Below are positions 8,421 through 14,439 of a DNA stretch of 17,262 nucleotides, in pieces (positions within the stretch are counted from its first letter, which is position 1; the number at the start of each line of letters is the position of its first letter). Source of the stretch: Chloroflexota bacterium (GTDB lineage Bacteria; Chloroflexota; UBA6077); assembly GCA_023380955.1 (NCBI GenBank), contig JAMCTB010000049.1, positions 1 through 17,262 on the forward strand, read 5' to 3'. The position numbers and the translations under genes are program-made. The notes under the pieces were generated by a model. That model worked only from the letters and a program-made list of their open reading frames with translations. It made no database searches and had not been told where the DNA came from.

Positions 8421-9308
8421 TCGGTGTCCATGCATCGCCTGCTGCCACCGTTCTCGCAGGACTGCCGCGATGGACTCCGCGAGGTCAGCGGCGTCGAGTC
8501 CCGCGGCCAACCCCTCCAGCAGCCGATCGCAGGCCAGCCGCACCTCTTCGTGGGGGCCCGGCAAGGCCACCAGCTTGGCTATCCCGACGTGGCCCACGGC
8601 TATCCGCACGCCCTCCTTGTGGTGGCGCCGGTAGTCCGGGTTGAACTTCAGGATCCACGGAGTGCAGGCGCTCGGGTCGAGCCGCAGGACGGCCTCGACG
8701 GAGAAATCCTTGTCTTCCGCGCCCACCCCGCCGGTGGTGATCACCAGCCCGTATCCGGCCGCCAGGGCATCCTCGATGCGTGCGGCGGCCGACGCGGCGC
8801 TGTCCTCCAGGATGCCCCCAAAGTGGGCGGTGAAGCCGCTCTGCCCCAACATTCGGACGATATAGGGCGAATTGGTGTCCTCGATCTTGCCAGCGATCAC
8901 CTCGGCGCCGGAAGCGAACACGATCGCCCGCTTGGCCACGGACTCGGCGACCTGGCGGGCCATCTTCTCCGAAGCAGCCAGCACTTCCTTCGCCGACTGA
9001 GGCGCCAGGGCGATCAGCCCCAGAACCCCCTCGGAGTGCACTCCCGCTTCCGCCCCAAGCTTCACCCCGGCCACCGCGCGAAGCGCCTCCAGGACCGCTC
9101 TCTCCTTGCCCGCCACAGCCTCAGCCGGCACCTGCCGTCGCAGCACGTCGAAAGCCACCACCCCGGGGCGCACGTCCACTACTATCACTTCCTCGACCCG
9201 CAGGCCCAGTGCCCTGGCCGCGGCGGCCGCTACCTCACCCAGGTTGGCGGCCTCCAGCTCTATCTGCTCGACCCAGAAGGTCGTCTTCTCCAGAAGGTCC
9301 CACTCCAC
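8415..9308 (-). CDS. MoCF/CinA-like molybdopterin-binding-domain protein
   Basis: A 297-residue protein. Residues about 127-270 form a MoCF_biosynth domain: RAIVFASGAEVIAGKIEDTN, the spacing to the TTGGVG loop at 191-196, and AEDKDFSVEAV resemble MoaB/MogA/CinA proteins, where this loop binds the pterin or a nucleotide. The first 125 residues are Ala/Val/Glu-rich and do not match MoaB, MogA or the CinA C-terminal deamidase, so the architecture is unusual. MogA adenylates molybdopterin, but CinA-type members have other activities, so the reaction cannot be named. It starts with GTG behind GGAGG, five bases after the QPRTase-like gene. No other molybdenum-cofactor gene is in the window. Confidence 0.7.
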   Translation of the reverse strand: MEWDLLEKTTFWVEQIELEAANLGEVAAAAARALGLRVEEVIVVDVRPGVVAFDVLRRQVPAEAVAGKERAVLEALRAVAGVKLGAEAGVHSEGVLGLIALAPQSAKEVLAASEKMARQVAESVAKRAIVFASGAEVIAGKIEDTNSPYIVRMLGQSGFTAHFGGILEDSAASAAARIEDALAAGYGLVITTGGVGAEDKDFSVEAVLRLDPSACTPWILKFNPDYRRHHKEGVRIAVGHVGIAKLVALPGPHEEVRLACDRLLEGLAAGLDAADLAESIAAVLRERWQQAMHGHRA

Positions 9309-9313
9309 GGCGC

Positions 9314-10108
9314 CTATTCCTCCACGTCCAGGCTGAAGTCGAGCAAGGGGGCATCGATGATGGCCCTACCTACGTCCGCGATGTCGGCCCCGGCGGCTGC
9401 CACCTCCGCCACGTTCCCGGGAGTCACGCCACCTCCGAAGGCCAACTGCGCCTTCGATCGCCAGCCATCGCCGTCGGCAGCCCGCGCGACCGCCCGAAGG
9501 TCCTCTAGACGGCCCGTGTCGATCATCACGATAGCGGCCCCGCCGGCCACTGCGGCCGCCGCCTCAGCGACGATCGGCTGCCCCTCGCCCCGCAGCTGCA
9601 CGACCACCAGTCGCTCAGGATCGAACGACTTCGCCCGGTCTACGGCCCTGCCCACGCTTCCCAGCATCCGGACGTAGTTCTTGTCCAGGTACACGAACGG
9701 CTGGTCGGAGATGCGGATGCCCGCGCCGCCAGTGACGATCGCCTGGCGGAGCTCGACCCCGAGCGCAGGGCTGACCTTCTTCCAGGCACCGCAAACCACT
9801 CTTACGGGGCCCGCCCGGGCGACCATTGCCGCGGCCGCCGTGGCGACGCCGGAGGTCTTGCCGATGGTGCCGAGCAGCATTTCCTCGGCGCGGGCAACCT
9901 TCTCCGCCCTTCCTCGTGCGGCCAGCACCCGCGTGCCCGCGGCTAGGGGGGAGCCCTCCGGCAGCACGGAGATCTCCTCCAGGCCAATTTCCGCGGCCCG
10001 CTCCGCCAGCGCGGGCACTCCCGAGAGGATGCCACCCTCCCTCGCCCTGATGGCCAGCCGGAAGGAACGGCCCTCAAGCGGTTGGAACAGGAATTCCCGC
10101 AGTTCCAC
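9314..10108 (-). CDS. quinolinate phosphoribosyltransferase-like (NadC/ModD-type) enzyme with altered pocket
   Basis: 264 residues with the NadC fold order: GKTSGVATAAAAMV, a KK-V-SPAL segment where NadC has RKT-PGL, AIVTGGAG, LDKNYV where NadC has IKxNH, then IVMIDT, LAFGGGVTPGNV and ADVGRAI. NadC joins quinolinate to PRPP and releases CO2 and nicotinate mononucleotide. Compared from memory with E. coli NadC, the second lysine-containing segment, the Asp of the MxD motif and the Gly-rich phosphate loop are kept, but the HR of GGGxNHR becomes RI and the acidic strand becomes VVVQLRG. The acid-binding side is therefore changed while the phosphoribosyl side is kept, so a different substrate is likely. 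ModD of molybdate operons is a related alternative name. GTG at 10108 overlaps the regulator's end by 35 bases. Confidence 0.7.
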   Translation of the reverse strand: MELREFLFQPLEGRSFRLAIRAREGGILSGVPALAERAAEIGLEEISVLPEGSPLAAGTRVLAARGRAEKVARAEEMLLGTIGKTSGVATAAAAMVARAGPVRVVCGAWKKVSPALGVELRQAIVTGGAGIRISDQPFVYLDKNYVRMLGSVGRAVDRAKSFDPERLVVVQLRGEGQPIVAEAAAAVAGGAAIVMIDTGRLEDLRAVARAADGDGWRSKAQLAFGGGVTPGNVAEVAAAGADIADVGRAIIDAPLLDFSLDVEE

Positions 10109-10892
10109 TCAGCTCACCATTCCTAGACGCTCTATAGCCGAGGTCGGCCGAGATCGCAGCGGCCGCCCCGGTAACGAGATCAACTGCCACGCCGAACCCC
10201 TCACCCGTCAGCCGGACCGCCGGCCCCGAGACACTTATGCCGGCGCATACTCTGCCGGTGTGGTCCCTGACCGGAGCGGCAACGCAGCAGAGGCCATCCA
10301 TGATCTCCTCGTTGTCGACCGCGTAACCCCGCTGCCGTATCTGCGCCAACTCATCCTCCAGCCGCTGCGGATCGGTGATGGTGTTTCGGGTGTAGCTGGG
10401 CAGGCCGCGGGAGGCGATAATGCTCCTGACCTTGTCAGCCGGCAGGTGCGCCAACAGCACTTTGCCGACCCCCGAGCAGTGAGCCGGCAGCCGAGCACCT
10501 ATCTGGGAGACGATCCGGATCGACCTGCTACTCTCCCGCTTGTCGATGTACAGCACCCGGCCCTGGTCTAGCACGGCCAGATGGGTCGTCTCTCCGAACT
10601 CCTCGACAAGCCTCTCGATGTGGGGCGCCGACAGACGGCGCACGTCCCATGAGTTGGCGACTGCGCTGCCCAACTCGAAGAGCCGGATGCCAAGGCGGTA
10701 CTTACCGTCGGATGCAGCCTGTTCGACGTACCCGAAGCCTTTCAGGGTCGCGAGCAGCCCGTGCGCAGTACTCTTGGCGAGGCCGACCTCCCTCGCGATC
10801 TCGGCAAGGGTCATCTCGCGGCCGTTTCCTGCGAGCAGATCCAGGATGGTCAGCGCCTTCGCGACGGAACGAACCTGCGCACCTTCGAGCAT
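10074..10892 (-). CDS. IclR-family transcriptional regulator
   Basis: First gene of the operon and its likely regulator. Residues about 8-60 form the winged helix-turn-helix (AKALTILDLL, EIAREVGLAKSTAHGLL, GFGYV), followed by the IclR effector domain, including RLSAPHIERLVEEFGETTHLA, HCSGVGKVLLA and NEEIMDGLCCVAAPV. Such proteins bind small acids and repress or activate nearby catabolic genes. I chose ATG at 10892 (272 residues) because AAGGAG lies nine bases upstream; the frame is open to a TTG at 10922, which sits too close to its own AGGAG, and a GTG lies at 10916. The C-terminus runs 35 bases into the next gene. Confidence 0.9.
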   Translation of the reverse strand: MLEGAQVRSVAKALTILDLLAGNGREMTLAEIAREVGLAKSTAHGLLATLKGFGYVEQAASDGKYRLGIRLFELGSAVANSWDVRRLSAPHIERLVEEFGETTHLAVLDQGRVLYIDKRESSRSIRIVSQIGARLPAHCSGVGKVLLAHLPADKVRSIIASRGLPSYTRNTITDPQRLEDELAQIRQRGYAVDNEEIMDGLCCVAAPVRDHTGRVCAGISVSGPAVRLTGEGFGVAVDLVTGAAAAISADLGYRASRNGELSGTAGIPVPTA

Positions 10893-11044
10893 TGAGCTGG
10901 ACTCCTTCGACACTTCTACCAAACTCCTGTGGTTCTTTGACGTCTCGGCTGCTATCTTGAGGCCGGTTGTGGAGTTCCCTGAGAAGGCTTGAACAAGTTA
11001 CGCAAAGGGCCGAGTCAACACGGGGTCGCCTGCGTTCTGCATTG

Positions 11045-11059
11045 CCGAACGGCGTTCGG
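11045..11059. promoter_or_regulatory. 15-bp palindrome, candidate IclR operator
   Basis: CCGAACGGCGTTCGG is a perfect inverted repeat with 6-bp arms and a 3-bp spacer. It begins about ten bases downstream of the predicted start of the operon transcript, where a bound regulator would block elongation or initiation. The first gene downstream is the IclR protein, so autoregulation of the whole operon is the simple reading. Confidence 0.5.
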
Positions 11060-11074
11060 AGTTTCGCGGAGATG

Positions 11075-11103
11075 AGTATACTTAGCTGTTCCGCGGGTGT
11101 CAA
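11075..11103 (-). promoter_or_regulatory. sigma-70 promoter of the nine-gene operon
   Basis: On the minus strand TTGACA (11103-11098) and TATACT (11080-11075) are separated by exactly 17 bases, a near-consensus promoter. The predicted start point near 11068 leaves a leader of about 175 bases before the IclR ATG. The leader contains the palindrome and a second weak TTGACT, but no recognised riboswitch or attenuator. Confidence 0.8.
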
Positions 11104-11494
11104 GGGTGCAGCGCAAGCCCGAATCCGTGAGGTGCCGAATTGGGGGGCTGTGGGAGATGGGTGGGTTTGAGGCTGTGTGGGAAGCTGTTGGTGCCCAGCA
11201 AGTGCAGCGTCGCGAGGAAGACAGCCGGCAAGCGGACCGTTTGTGCTCCCGAGTGGGGAGTCGGGAGTAGCATAGCGAAGCGTCGCCAGGCTTCAGGCAC
11301 AGAGGAGCGGCCCTGAGACAGGAATTCGCTCAGGGCTGCTGGCAGGCAAGTAGGATCTATTTGAGTAAGACTGCCGGCATTACCAGCAACTCCGCCCGAG
11401 ACCTGGGGACTGCGACCTAGAAATCCTGGCCGACAACCGGGCGGTTTCGGACAAGGAATTGTTGATTGTCGGCCAGTTCCCTTGCTCGGGTACC
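11104..11494. other. gene-free stretch with two hairpins
   Basis: No convincing gene on either strand. Two perfect hairpins are present: GCCCTGAG at 11310-11317 with CTCAGGGC at 11329-11336 (11-base loop), and CTGGCCGACAA at 11426-11436 with TTGTCGGCCAG at 11465-11475 (28-base loop). Neither has a following T-run. The second ends 20 bases before the tRNA fragment and may be part of the same integration scar. A 66-codon minus frame ending near 11100 has no recognisable features. Confidence 0.5.
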
Positions 11495-11542
11495 CAACGG
11501 CCTCATGAGCCCTTGGTCGTCAGTTCAAATCTGTCCCCCGCC
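11495..11542 (+). pseudogene. 3' half of a Met-type tRNA (probable attachment-site remnant)
   Basis: The sequence resembles the 3' half of an initiator-type tRNA: an anticodon-arm-like CGGC-CTCATGA-GCCC with CAT anticodon, GGTCG variable region, a T-loop GTTCAAATC and the acceptor strand CCCCGCCA. One T-stem pair and one anticodon-stem pair are mismatched, the encoded CCA is absent, and no matching GGCGGGG acceptor strand or D-arm is found about 70 bases upstream. It is therefore a fragment, not a working tRNA. Integrases often recombine at tRNA 3' ends, and an integrase tail follows at once. Confidence 0.5.
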
Positions 11543-11719
11543 ACTTTTCCTACAGCCAGGCCGGATTTCGGGCCTGGCCTTTTCTCTTACCCCCCTGTGA
11601 CCAAGGAACCAAATCGGGGAGGGGTGGAGCGTCTCCCGGGCGGCTTGAGCCCTTCTCTCGTCATCCTCGTGGCGGTTGATCATGGCGGCCGTCGCGTGGC
11701 CCATCACGTCCTGCCGCAC
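11525..11719 (-). pseudogene. tyrosine recombinase (phage-type integrase) C-terminal remnant
   Basis: The 64-codon frame begins (M)RQDVMGHATAAM, the LGH-box region of tyrosine recombinases, followed by an acidic stretch EDDERRAQAARE typical of the segment near their C-terminus. The upstream catalytic Arg boxes are missing: an in-frame stop appears about ten codons earlier, in the promoter region of the toxin gene. The tyrosine nucleophile expected shortly after the box is not seen (INRHE in place of the usual Y-H), which also indicates decay. The frame ends inside the tRNA fragment, the normal orientation for an element integrated in a tRNA. Confidence 0.6.
11554..11583 (+). terminator. rho-independent terminator
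   Basis: GCCAGGCC at 11554-11561 pairs perfectly with GGCCTGGC at 11570-11577 over an 8-base loop, followed by CTTTTCT. It lies 11 bases after the tRNA-like fragment, where a tRNA terminator would be, so it may have survived from the original tRNA gene. Confidence 0.7.
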
Positions 11720-11739
11720 CCCTTTTGATAAATCGACGG

Positions 11740-11749
11740 TAGTATACTA
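11740..11749. promoter_or_regulatory. palindrome over the -10 region of the toxin-antitoxin pair
   Basis: TAGTATACTA is a perfect 10-bp palindrome that contains a TATACT -10 box eleven bases before the toxin ATG. Autoregulated toxin-antitoxin operons of this class use such palindromes. The -35 side is weak. The start point would fall within a few bases of the ATG, so the message would be nearly leaderless. Confidence 0.5.
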
Positions 11750-11759
11750 AAATAGGTAT

Positions 11760-11975
11760 ATGAGCCGGGCGGCAGACTGGTCTGTCGTCTTCTACATCGA
11801 TGAGAACGGCCGAAGCCCCGTGCGCGAGTTTCTTGCGGGTCTGGATCCCAAGAGCCAAGTGCGCTTCGTGTTCTTGCATGGTTTCCAAAAGAAAACCCAG
11901 AAAACGCCGCGGCGGGAAATCGAGACGGCCCAACGCCGCCTCGAGCACTTCTTGCTGCTGGGAGGAGGTGCATGA
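11760..11975 (+). pseudogene. HigB/Gp49-like (RelE superfamily) toxin with internal deletion
   Basis: 71 codons in frame, against about 105-120 for the family. The first 32 residues ([22 protein letters not shown]) match the family N-terminus, and residues 38-64 ([20 protein letters not shown]) match its C-terminus. The central segment of about 35-45 residues, which holds the helix and strand with the LWELR and RVFY signatures and most active-site residues, is absent and the join is in frame at about residues 32-37. These toxins cut mRNA on the ribosome; this one is probably inactive. Its stop overlaps the antitoxin start (ATGA), the normal toxin-first order of higBA. Confidence 0.75.
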
Positions 11976-12331
11976 ATATGGAGAAGGACAGAGACTACGG
12001 TGCTGAAGGCCGGAAAGCATACCGGGAGTGGAGGAACGAGTTGTTGGCAGACGCCGAGACTCAGGCCCTCTACGAGGAAGAAGCGGCCAAGAAGGAGCTC
12101 TGGCTTCAGCTTGTGGAAGCCCGCCAGGCGGTCGGGCTTACTCAGGCCGAGGTGGCCAGGCGGCTGGGGGTATCCCAGGCGCAAGTGGCCCGGATCGAGA
12201 AGAGGGGCTACGACTCCTACACCCTGAACACCCTGCGCCGCTATGTCGAGGCCTTGGGCGAGGACTTCTCTCTTGAGGTGAAGATTCACCGCGGCAGGCA
12301 CGAAGAACGGGCTGTTGCGGTAGGCCAGTAG
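11972..12331 (+). CDS. HigA-like XRE-family antitoxin
   Basis: 119 residues. Residues about 46-100 form a helix-turn-helix of the XRE type ([22 protein letters not shown]) followed by [21 protein letters not shown], which is usual for HigA-type antitoxins. The N-terminal 45 residues are charged and helical ([16 protein letters not shown]). It should neutralise the toxin and repress the pair through the upstream palindrome. ATG at 11972 has GGAGGAGGTG just upstream. The gene appears intact, in contrast to its toxin. Confidence 0.85.
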   Translation: MNMEKDRDYGAEGRKAYREWRNELLADAETQALYEEEAAKKELWLQLVEARQAVGLTQAEVARRLGVSQAQVARIEKRGYDSYTLNTLRRYVEALGEDFSLEVKIHRGRHEERAVAVGQ

Positions 12332-12835
12332 CGGAAGCAGGGCAGGGCTGCGGGTAGAGTCCCCGGTGGTGTGTAGGTAAAGGGGGCCGGTTGACGAAGA
12401 CGGCCACCATTGAACTCGGAAAGGCCCGCCGAATTCGCTCGACCAGGCGTCAGCCAACTCAGGGTCAGTGATTCTGCCCCTCTTCAGCAGGTTACGCCGG
12501 ACCTCATCGAGGATCTCCTCGGTCATGTGGAGGCGATCAGGGCCTCTTAGTTCTCCGGCGCCGAACCCGCAAAGTGCAGCGTGGAGGCTACGACCGCGTC
12601 ATTCTGAGCGCGGCGAAGAATCTCTGCACATGTGCGTGGAGACCCTTCGCTGCGCTCAGGGTGACAACTAAAAGGCCCCACTACCCAGCCGTGCTCGACC
12701 TGTCCAGGGGCCCTTCAGTGGCGTATACTACGTTGGAGTTCGGGAGGGAAAGCGCGCCAAGAAGATCCCCGCCACCGGTCGCGGCCGGCGTGGCGGATCG
12801 GTGGCTCCGGCGTCATAGGAGCGCGGAGACTGGGT
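12332..12835. other. gene-poor stretch with an unassigned minus-strand remnant
   Basis: No confident gene. A minus frame from about 12526 down to 12410 starts MTEEILDEVRRNLLKRGRI and continues with TDPELADAWSSEFGG, which has protein-like composition but then degrades into shadow sequence; it may be the edge of a lost gene and I do not recognise it. The stretch also holds the palindromic repeat at 12598-12665. A TATACT lies at 12724-12729 without a good -35. Confidence 0.4.
12598..12665. repeat. 68-base palindromic repeat (MITE/REP-like)
   Basis: The left arm GTCATTCTGAGCG... and right arm ...CGCTCAGGGTGAC form an inverted repeat of about 27 bp around a loop TGCACATGTGCG that is itself nearly palindromic. 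Mismatches between the arms are transitions, which keep many G-U pairs in the transcript. From memory, repeats with the cores TTCTGAGCG and GAAGAATCTC are dispersed in many bacterial genomes, so this is probably one copy of a multi-copy element. Confidence 0.7.
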
Positions 12836-13180
12836 ATGCTCTGGAGACTGGGTACCGGCTTCAGGCTGTGGAGGGCGGCTCGGCTCGTCTGGCCTCTGCT
12901 CAGGGATCGGCGGGTCCCGCTCGCCGTCAAGTCGGTGCCGTTCGTCGCAATGCTGTACGTCCTCTCCCCGGTGGACCTGGTGCCGGACTTCTTCCCGGCC
13001 CTGGGCCAACTGGACGACCTGACCGTCCTGCTTCTGTCGCTTCTGCTGTTCGTGCGGCTCTGCCCGCAGCAGCTGGTGCAGGAGCACGTGGAGGCGGCCC
13101 GGGGGCGCAAACGCAAGGACCCTGGGGGAACGGACGGCCCGGGCCGGGTGATCGACGGAGAGTACGAGGTCCTCGAATAG
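12836..13180 (+). CDS. DUF1232 (YkvA-like) membrane protein
   Basis: 114 residues with the family signature YVLSPVDLVPDFFPALGQLDDL at about residues 41-62, a hydrophobic helix before it and a second (LLLSLLLFV) after it; a charged C-terminal tail follows. The function of the family is not established. ATG at 12836 has GGAG seven bases upstream. The 12 bases GGAGACTGGGTA that carry this ribosome site are repeated 18 bases later inside the gene, a small tandem duplication of six codons. Confidence 0.85.
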   Translation: MLWRLGTGFRLWRAARLVWPLLRDRRVPLAVKSVPFVAMLYVLSPVDLVPDFFPALGQLDDLTVLLLSLLLFVRLCPQQLVQEHVEAARGRKRKDPGGTDGPGRVIDGEYEVLE

Positions 13181-13196
13181 GGGTCGTTGTTCTTCG

Positions 13197-13226
13197 TTGA
13201 CGAAGTCTCGAACCTCATTGTATGAT
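13197..13226 (+). promoter_or_regulatory. promoter of the small cysteine protein gene
   Basis: TTGACG at 13197-13202 and TATGAT at 13221-13226 are 18 bases apart. The predicted start point near 13233 leaves a leader of about 30 bases containing AGGAGGAG just before the ATG. This is one of the clearer promoters in the window. Confidence 0.65.
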
Positions 13227-13261
13227 GACATGACAAATCCCCAAGAGACCTCAGGAGGAGT

Positions 13262-13471
13262 ATGGGTATGCCTGCGATAAAGTGCCTGACCTGCCAGTAC
13301 CTTGAGATGCTCAACGGCACGGGTAAGAGCCGTTGCTCCCTCGGGAGATTCGACCGCCCCACCAGGGGAGGCAGTGCCTATAAAGGCAGCTACTCCATCA
13401 CGAGTCTTGCGATGGGAACGCCATTCCTTCGACAGATCGCGGATAAGTGTTCCGATCACGCCACGCGATAG
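13262..13471 (+). CDS. small four-cysteine protein of unknown function
   Basis: 69 residues, unrecognised. Cys8 and Cys11 form a CxxC, Cys25 follows, and Cys63 in KCSDH near the end could complete a metal site; a small zinc-ribbon-like or Fe-S fold is possible but not shown. Its own good promoter, strong ribosome site (AGGAGGAG, starting about ten bases before ATG) and a hairpin that begins in its stop codon support a real, independently expressed gene. Composition is less GC-rich than its neighbours. Confidence 0.65.
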   Translation: MGMPAIKCLTCQYLEMLNGTGKSRCSLGRFDRPTRGGSAYKGSYSITSLAMGTPFLRQIADKCSDHATR

Positions 13472-13490
13472 CCAGCTGACTATCGCGTGG
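13461..13490 (+). terminator. 11-bp perfect hairpin over the stop codon
   Basis: CCACGCGATAG at 13461-13471 pairs perfectly with CTATCGCGTGG at 13480-13490 over an 8-base loop. The left arm includes the TAG stop of the small cysteine protein. There is no T-run after it, so it may act as a weak terminator or protect the 3' end of the message. Confidence 0.5.
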
Positions 13491-13849
13491 GGCTGGGGTT
13501 CGAGGCGTGCTGGACCGCCGCGGAGCGCTGCTCGGTGCCCGAGAACATCATGGGCCGGGTTCCGTACCAGGTTTCCCAGTCGCCGGCGAAGATGCCCAGT
13601 TTGAAGAGGGTTCTGAAGAACAGCGCGGTCATCTCGGTCTCGTGGCTGGTTTCTCTGCCTTCGCCGTCAGTTAGTAGCAACCTCCCTCTAGACCTCCCTC
13701 CGGACAGAGTGGATGGATCTGCGCTACGAGGCGGCCTGGGCTGGATTCTGGGCGGGTCTTGCTCGTAGCGCGTCGGGCCCGGCCCGTGTCGAGGCTGCCG
13801 GGCGAACCGATGAGCTTCCGGCAAGATCTGTACCGAGGTGGAGGAGCCA
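13491..13849. other. gene-free stretch before the VTT-domain gene
   Basis: No recognised gene. A minus frame ending at 13480 contains FFRTLFKLGIFAGDWETWYG, which is protein-like and could be the end of a lost gene, but the part upstream of it looks like shadow sequence. No promoter close to consensus is seen on the plus strand for the VTT gene. Confidence 0.4.
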
Positions 13850-14419
13850 ATGCTCTTCGCCGATCGCGCCAGGCTCATGAACAGGGCCCGAAAGATGGCA
13901 GCGGCCGTCGGGCTGCTGCTCCTCGTGGCGCTCGCGGTCTGTTATCTCCTGTTCAGGCCCGACCCTGCCTCACTGGCTGCCCTGGGCTATCCCGGTGTCG
14001 CCATCGCCATGTTTCTGACCTCAAGCACCATCTTCCTGCCGGCGCCGGGCTTCGCGGCGGTCCTCTGGGCCGGGGCGGTGTGGAATCCCCTGTGGGTGGG
14101 GATTGCAGCTGGTGTCGGGGCAGCCACCGGTGAGCTGTCGGGGTACCTCCTCGGAGCCGGGGGGAACGCCCTGTTCGACCTCAAGGAGGGCAAACGGTGG
14201 GGGCAGGCTCACCGAATGTTCGAGGGGTACGGGCTGTGGGCGATCCTTGTCCTGGCGGTCGTACCCAATCCGCTCTTCGACGTGGTGGGCGTGGTGGCCG
14301 GATCCCTCTCCTACTCGATCCGTCGCTTCTGGATCGCCTGTGCGGCGGGCAAGATCATCAAGTTCCTCGCCATGGCCTACCTGGCCGATTCCGCCCATGG
14401 ATGGTGGATAGCCCGGTAG
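13850..14419 (+). CDS. VTT/YqaA-type membrane protein
   Basis: 189 residues with an N-terminal anchor (AAAVGLLLLVALAVCYLLF) and further hydrophobic segments. The FLPAPGFAAVLWAGAVWNPLWVG stretch and PNPLFDVVGVVAGSL followed by FWIACAAGKIIKF are the VTT (SNARE-associated, DedA-related) pattern with half-helices around prolines. Related proteins are involved in lipid scrambling or membrane homeostasis. ATG at 13850 follows GGAGG by five bases; the GTG at 13838 is less likely. It converges with a second VTT-type gene, with 20 bases between the two stops. Confidence 0.8.
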   Translation: MLFADRARLMNRARKMAAAVGLLLLVALAVCYLLFRPDPASLAALGYPGVAIAMFLTSSTIFLPAPGFAAVLWAGAVWNPLWVGIAAGVGAATGELSGYLLGAGGNALFDLKEGKRWGQAHRMFEGYGLWAILVLAVVPNPLFDVVGVVAGSLSYSIRRFWIACAAGKIIKFLAMAYLADSAHGWWIAR

Positions 14420-14439
14420 CCCGAGCGGGGGGCTCGCGT

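Noticed and set aside
8424..9677. 417-codon plus-strand frame opposite the MoCF and QPRTase-like genes
   Set aside because: Spans two well-supported minus genes and has shadow composition.
9314..10108. Ordinary nadC of NAD synthesis
   Set aside because: No nadA or nadB nearby, and the quinolinate-binding residues expected from NadC are substituted, so the plain name would overstate the evidence.
11470..11542. Complete tRNA gene
   Set aside because: The 5' acceptor strand and D-arm do not match; only the 3' half is tRNA-like.
12574..13200. 208-codon plus frame overlapping the palindromic repeat and the DUF1232 gene
   Set aside because: It starts inside the repeat and reads the DUF1232 gene in the wrong frame.
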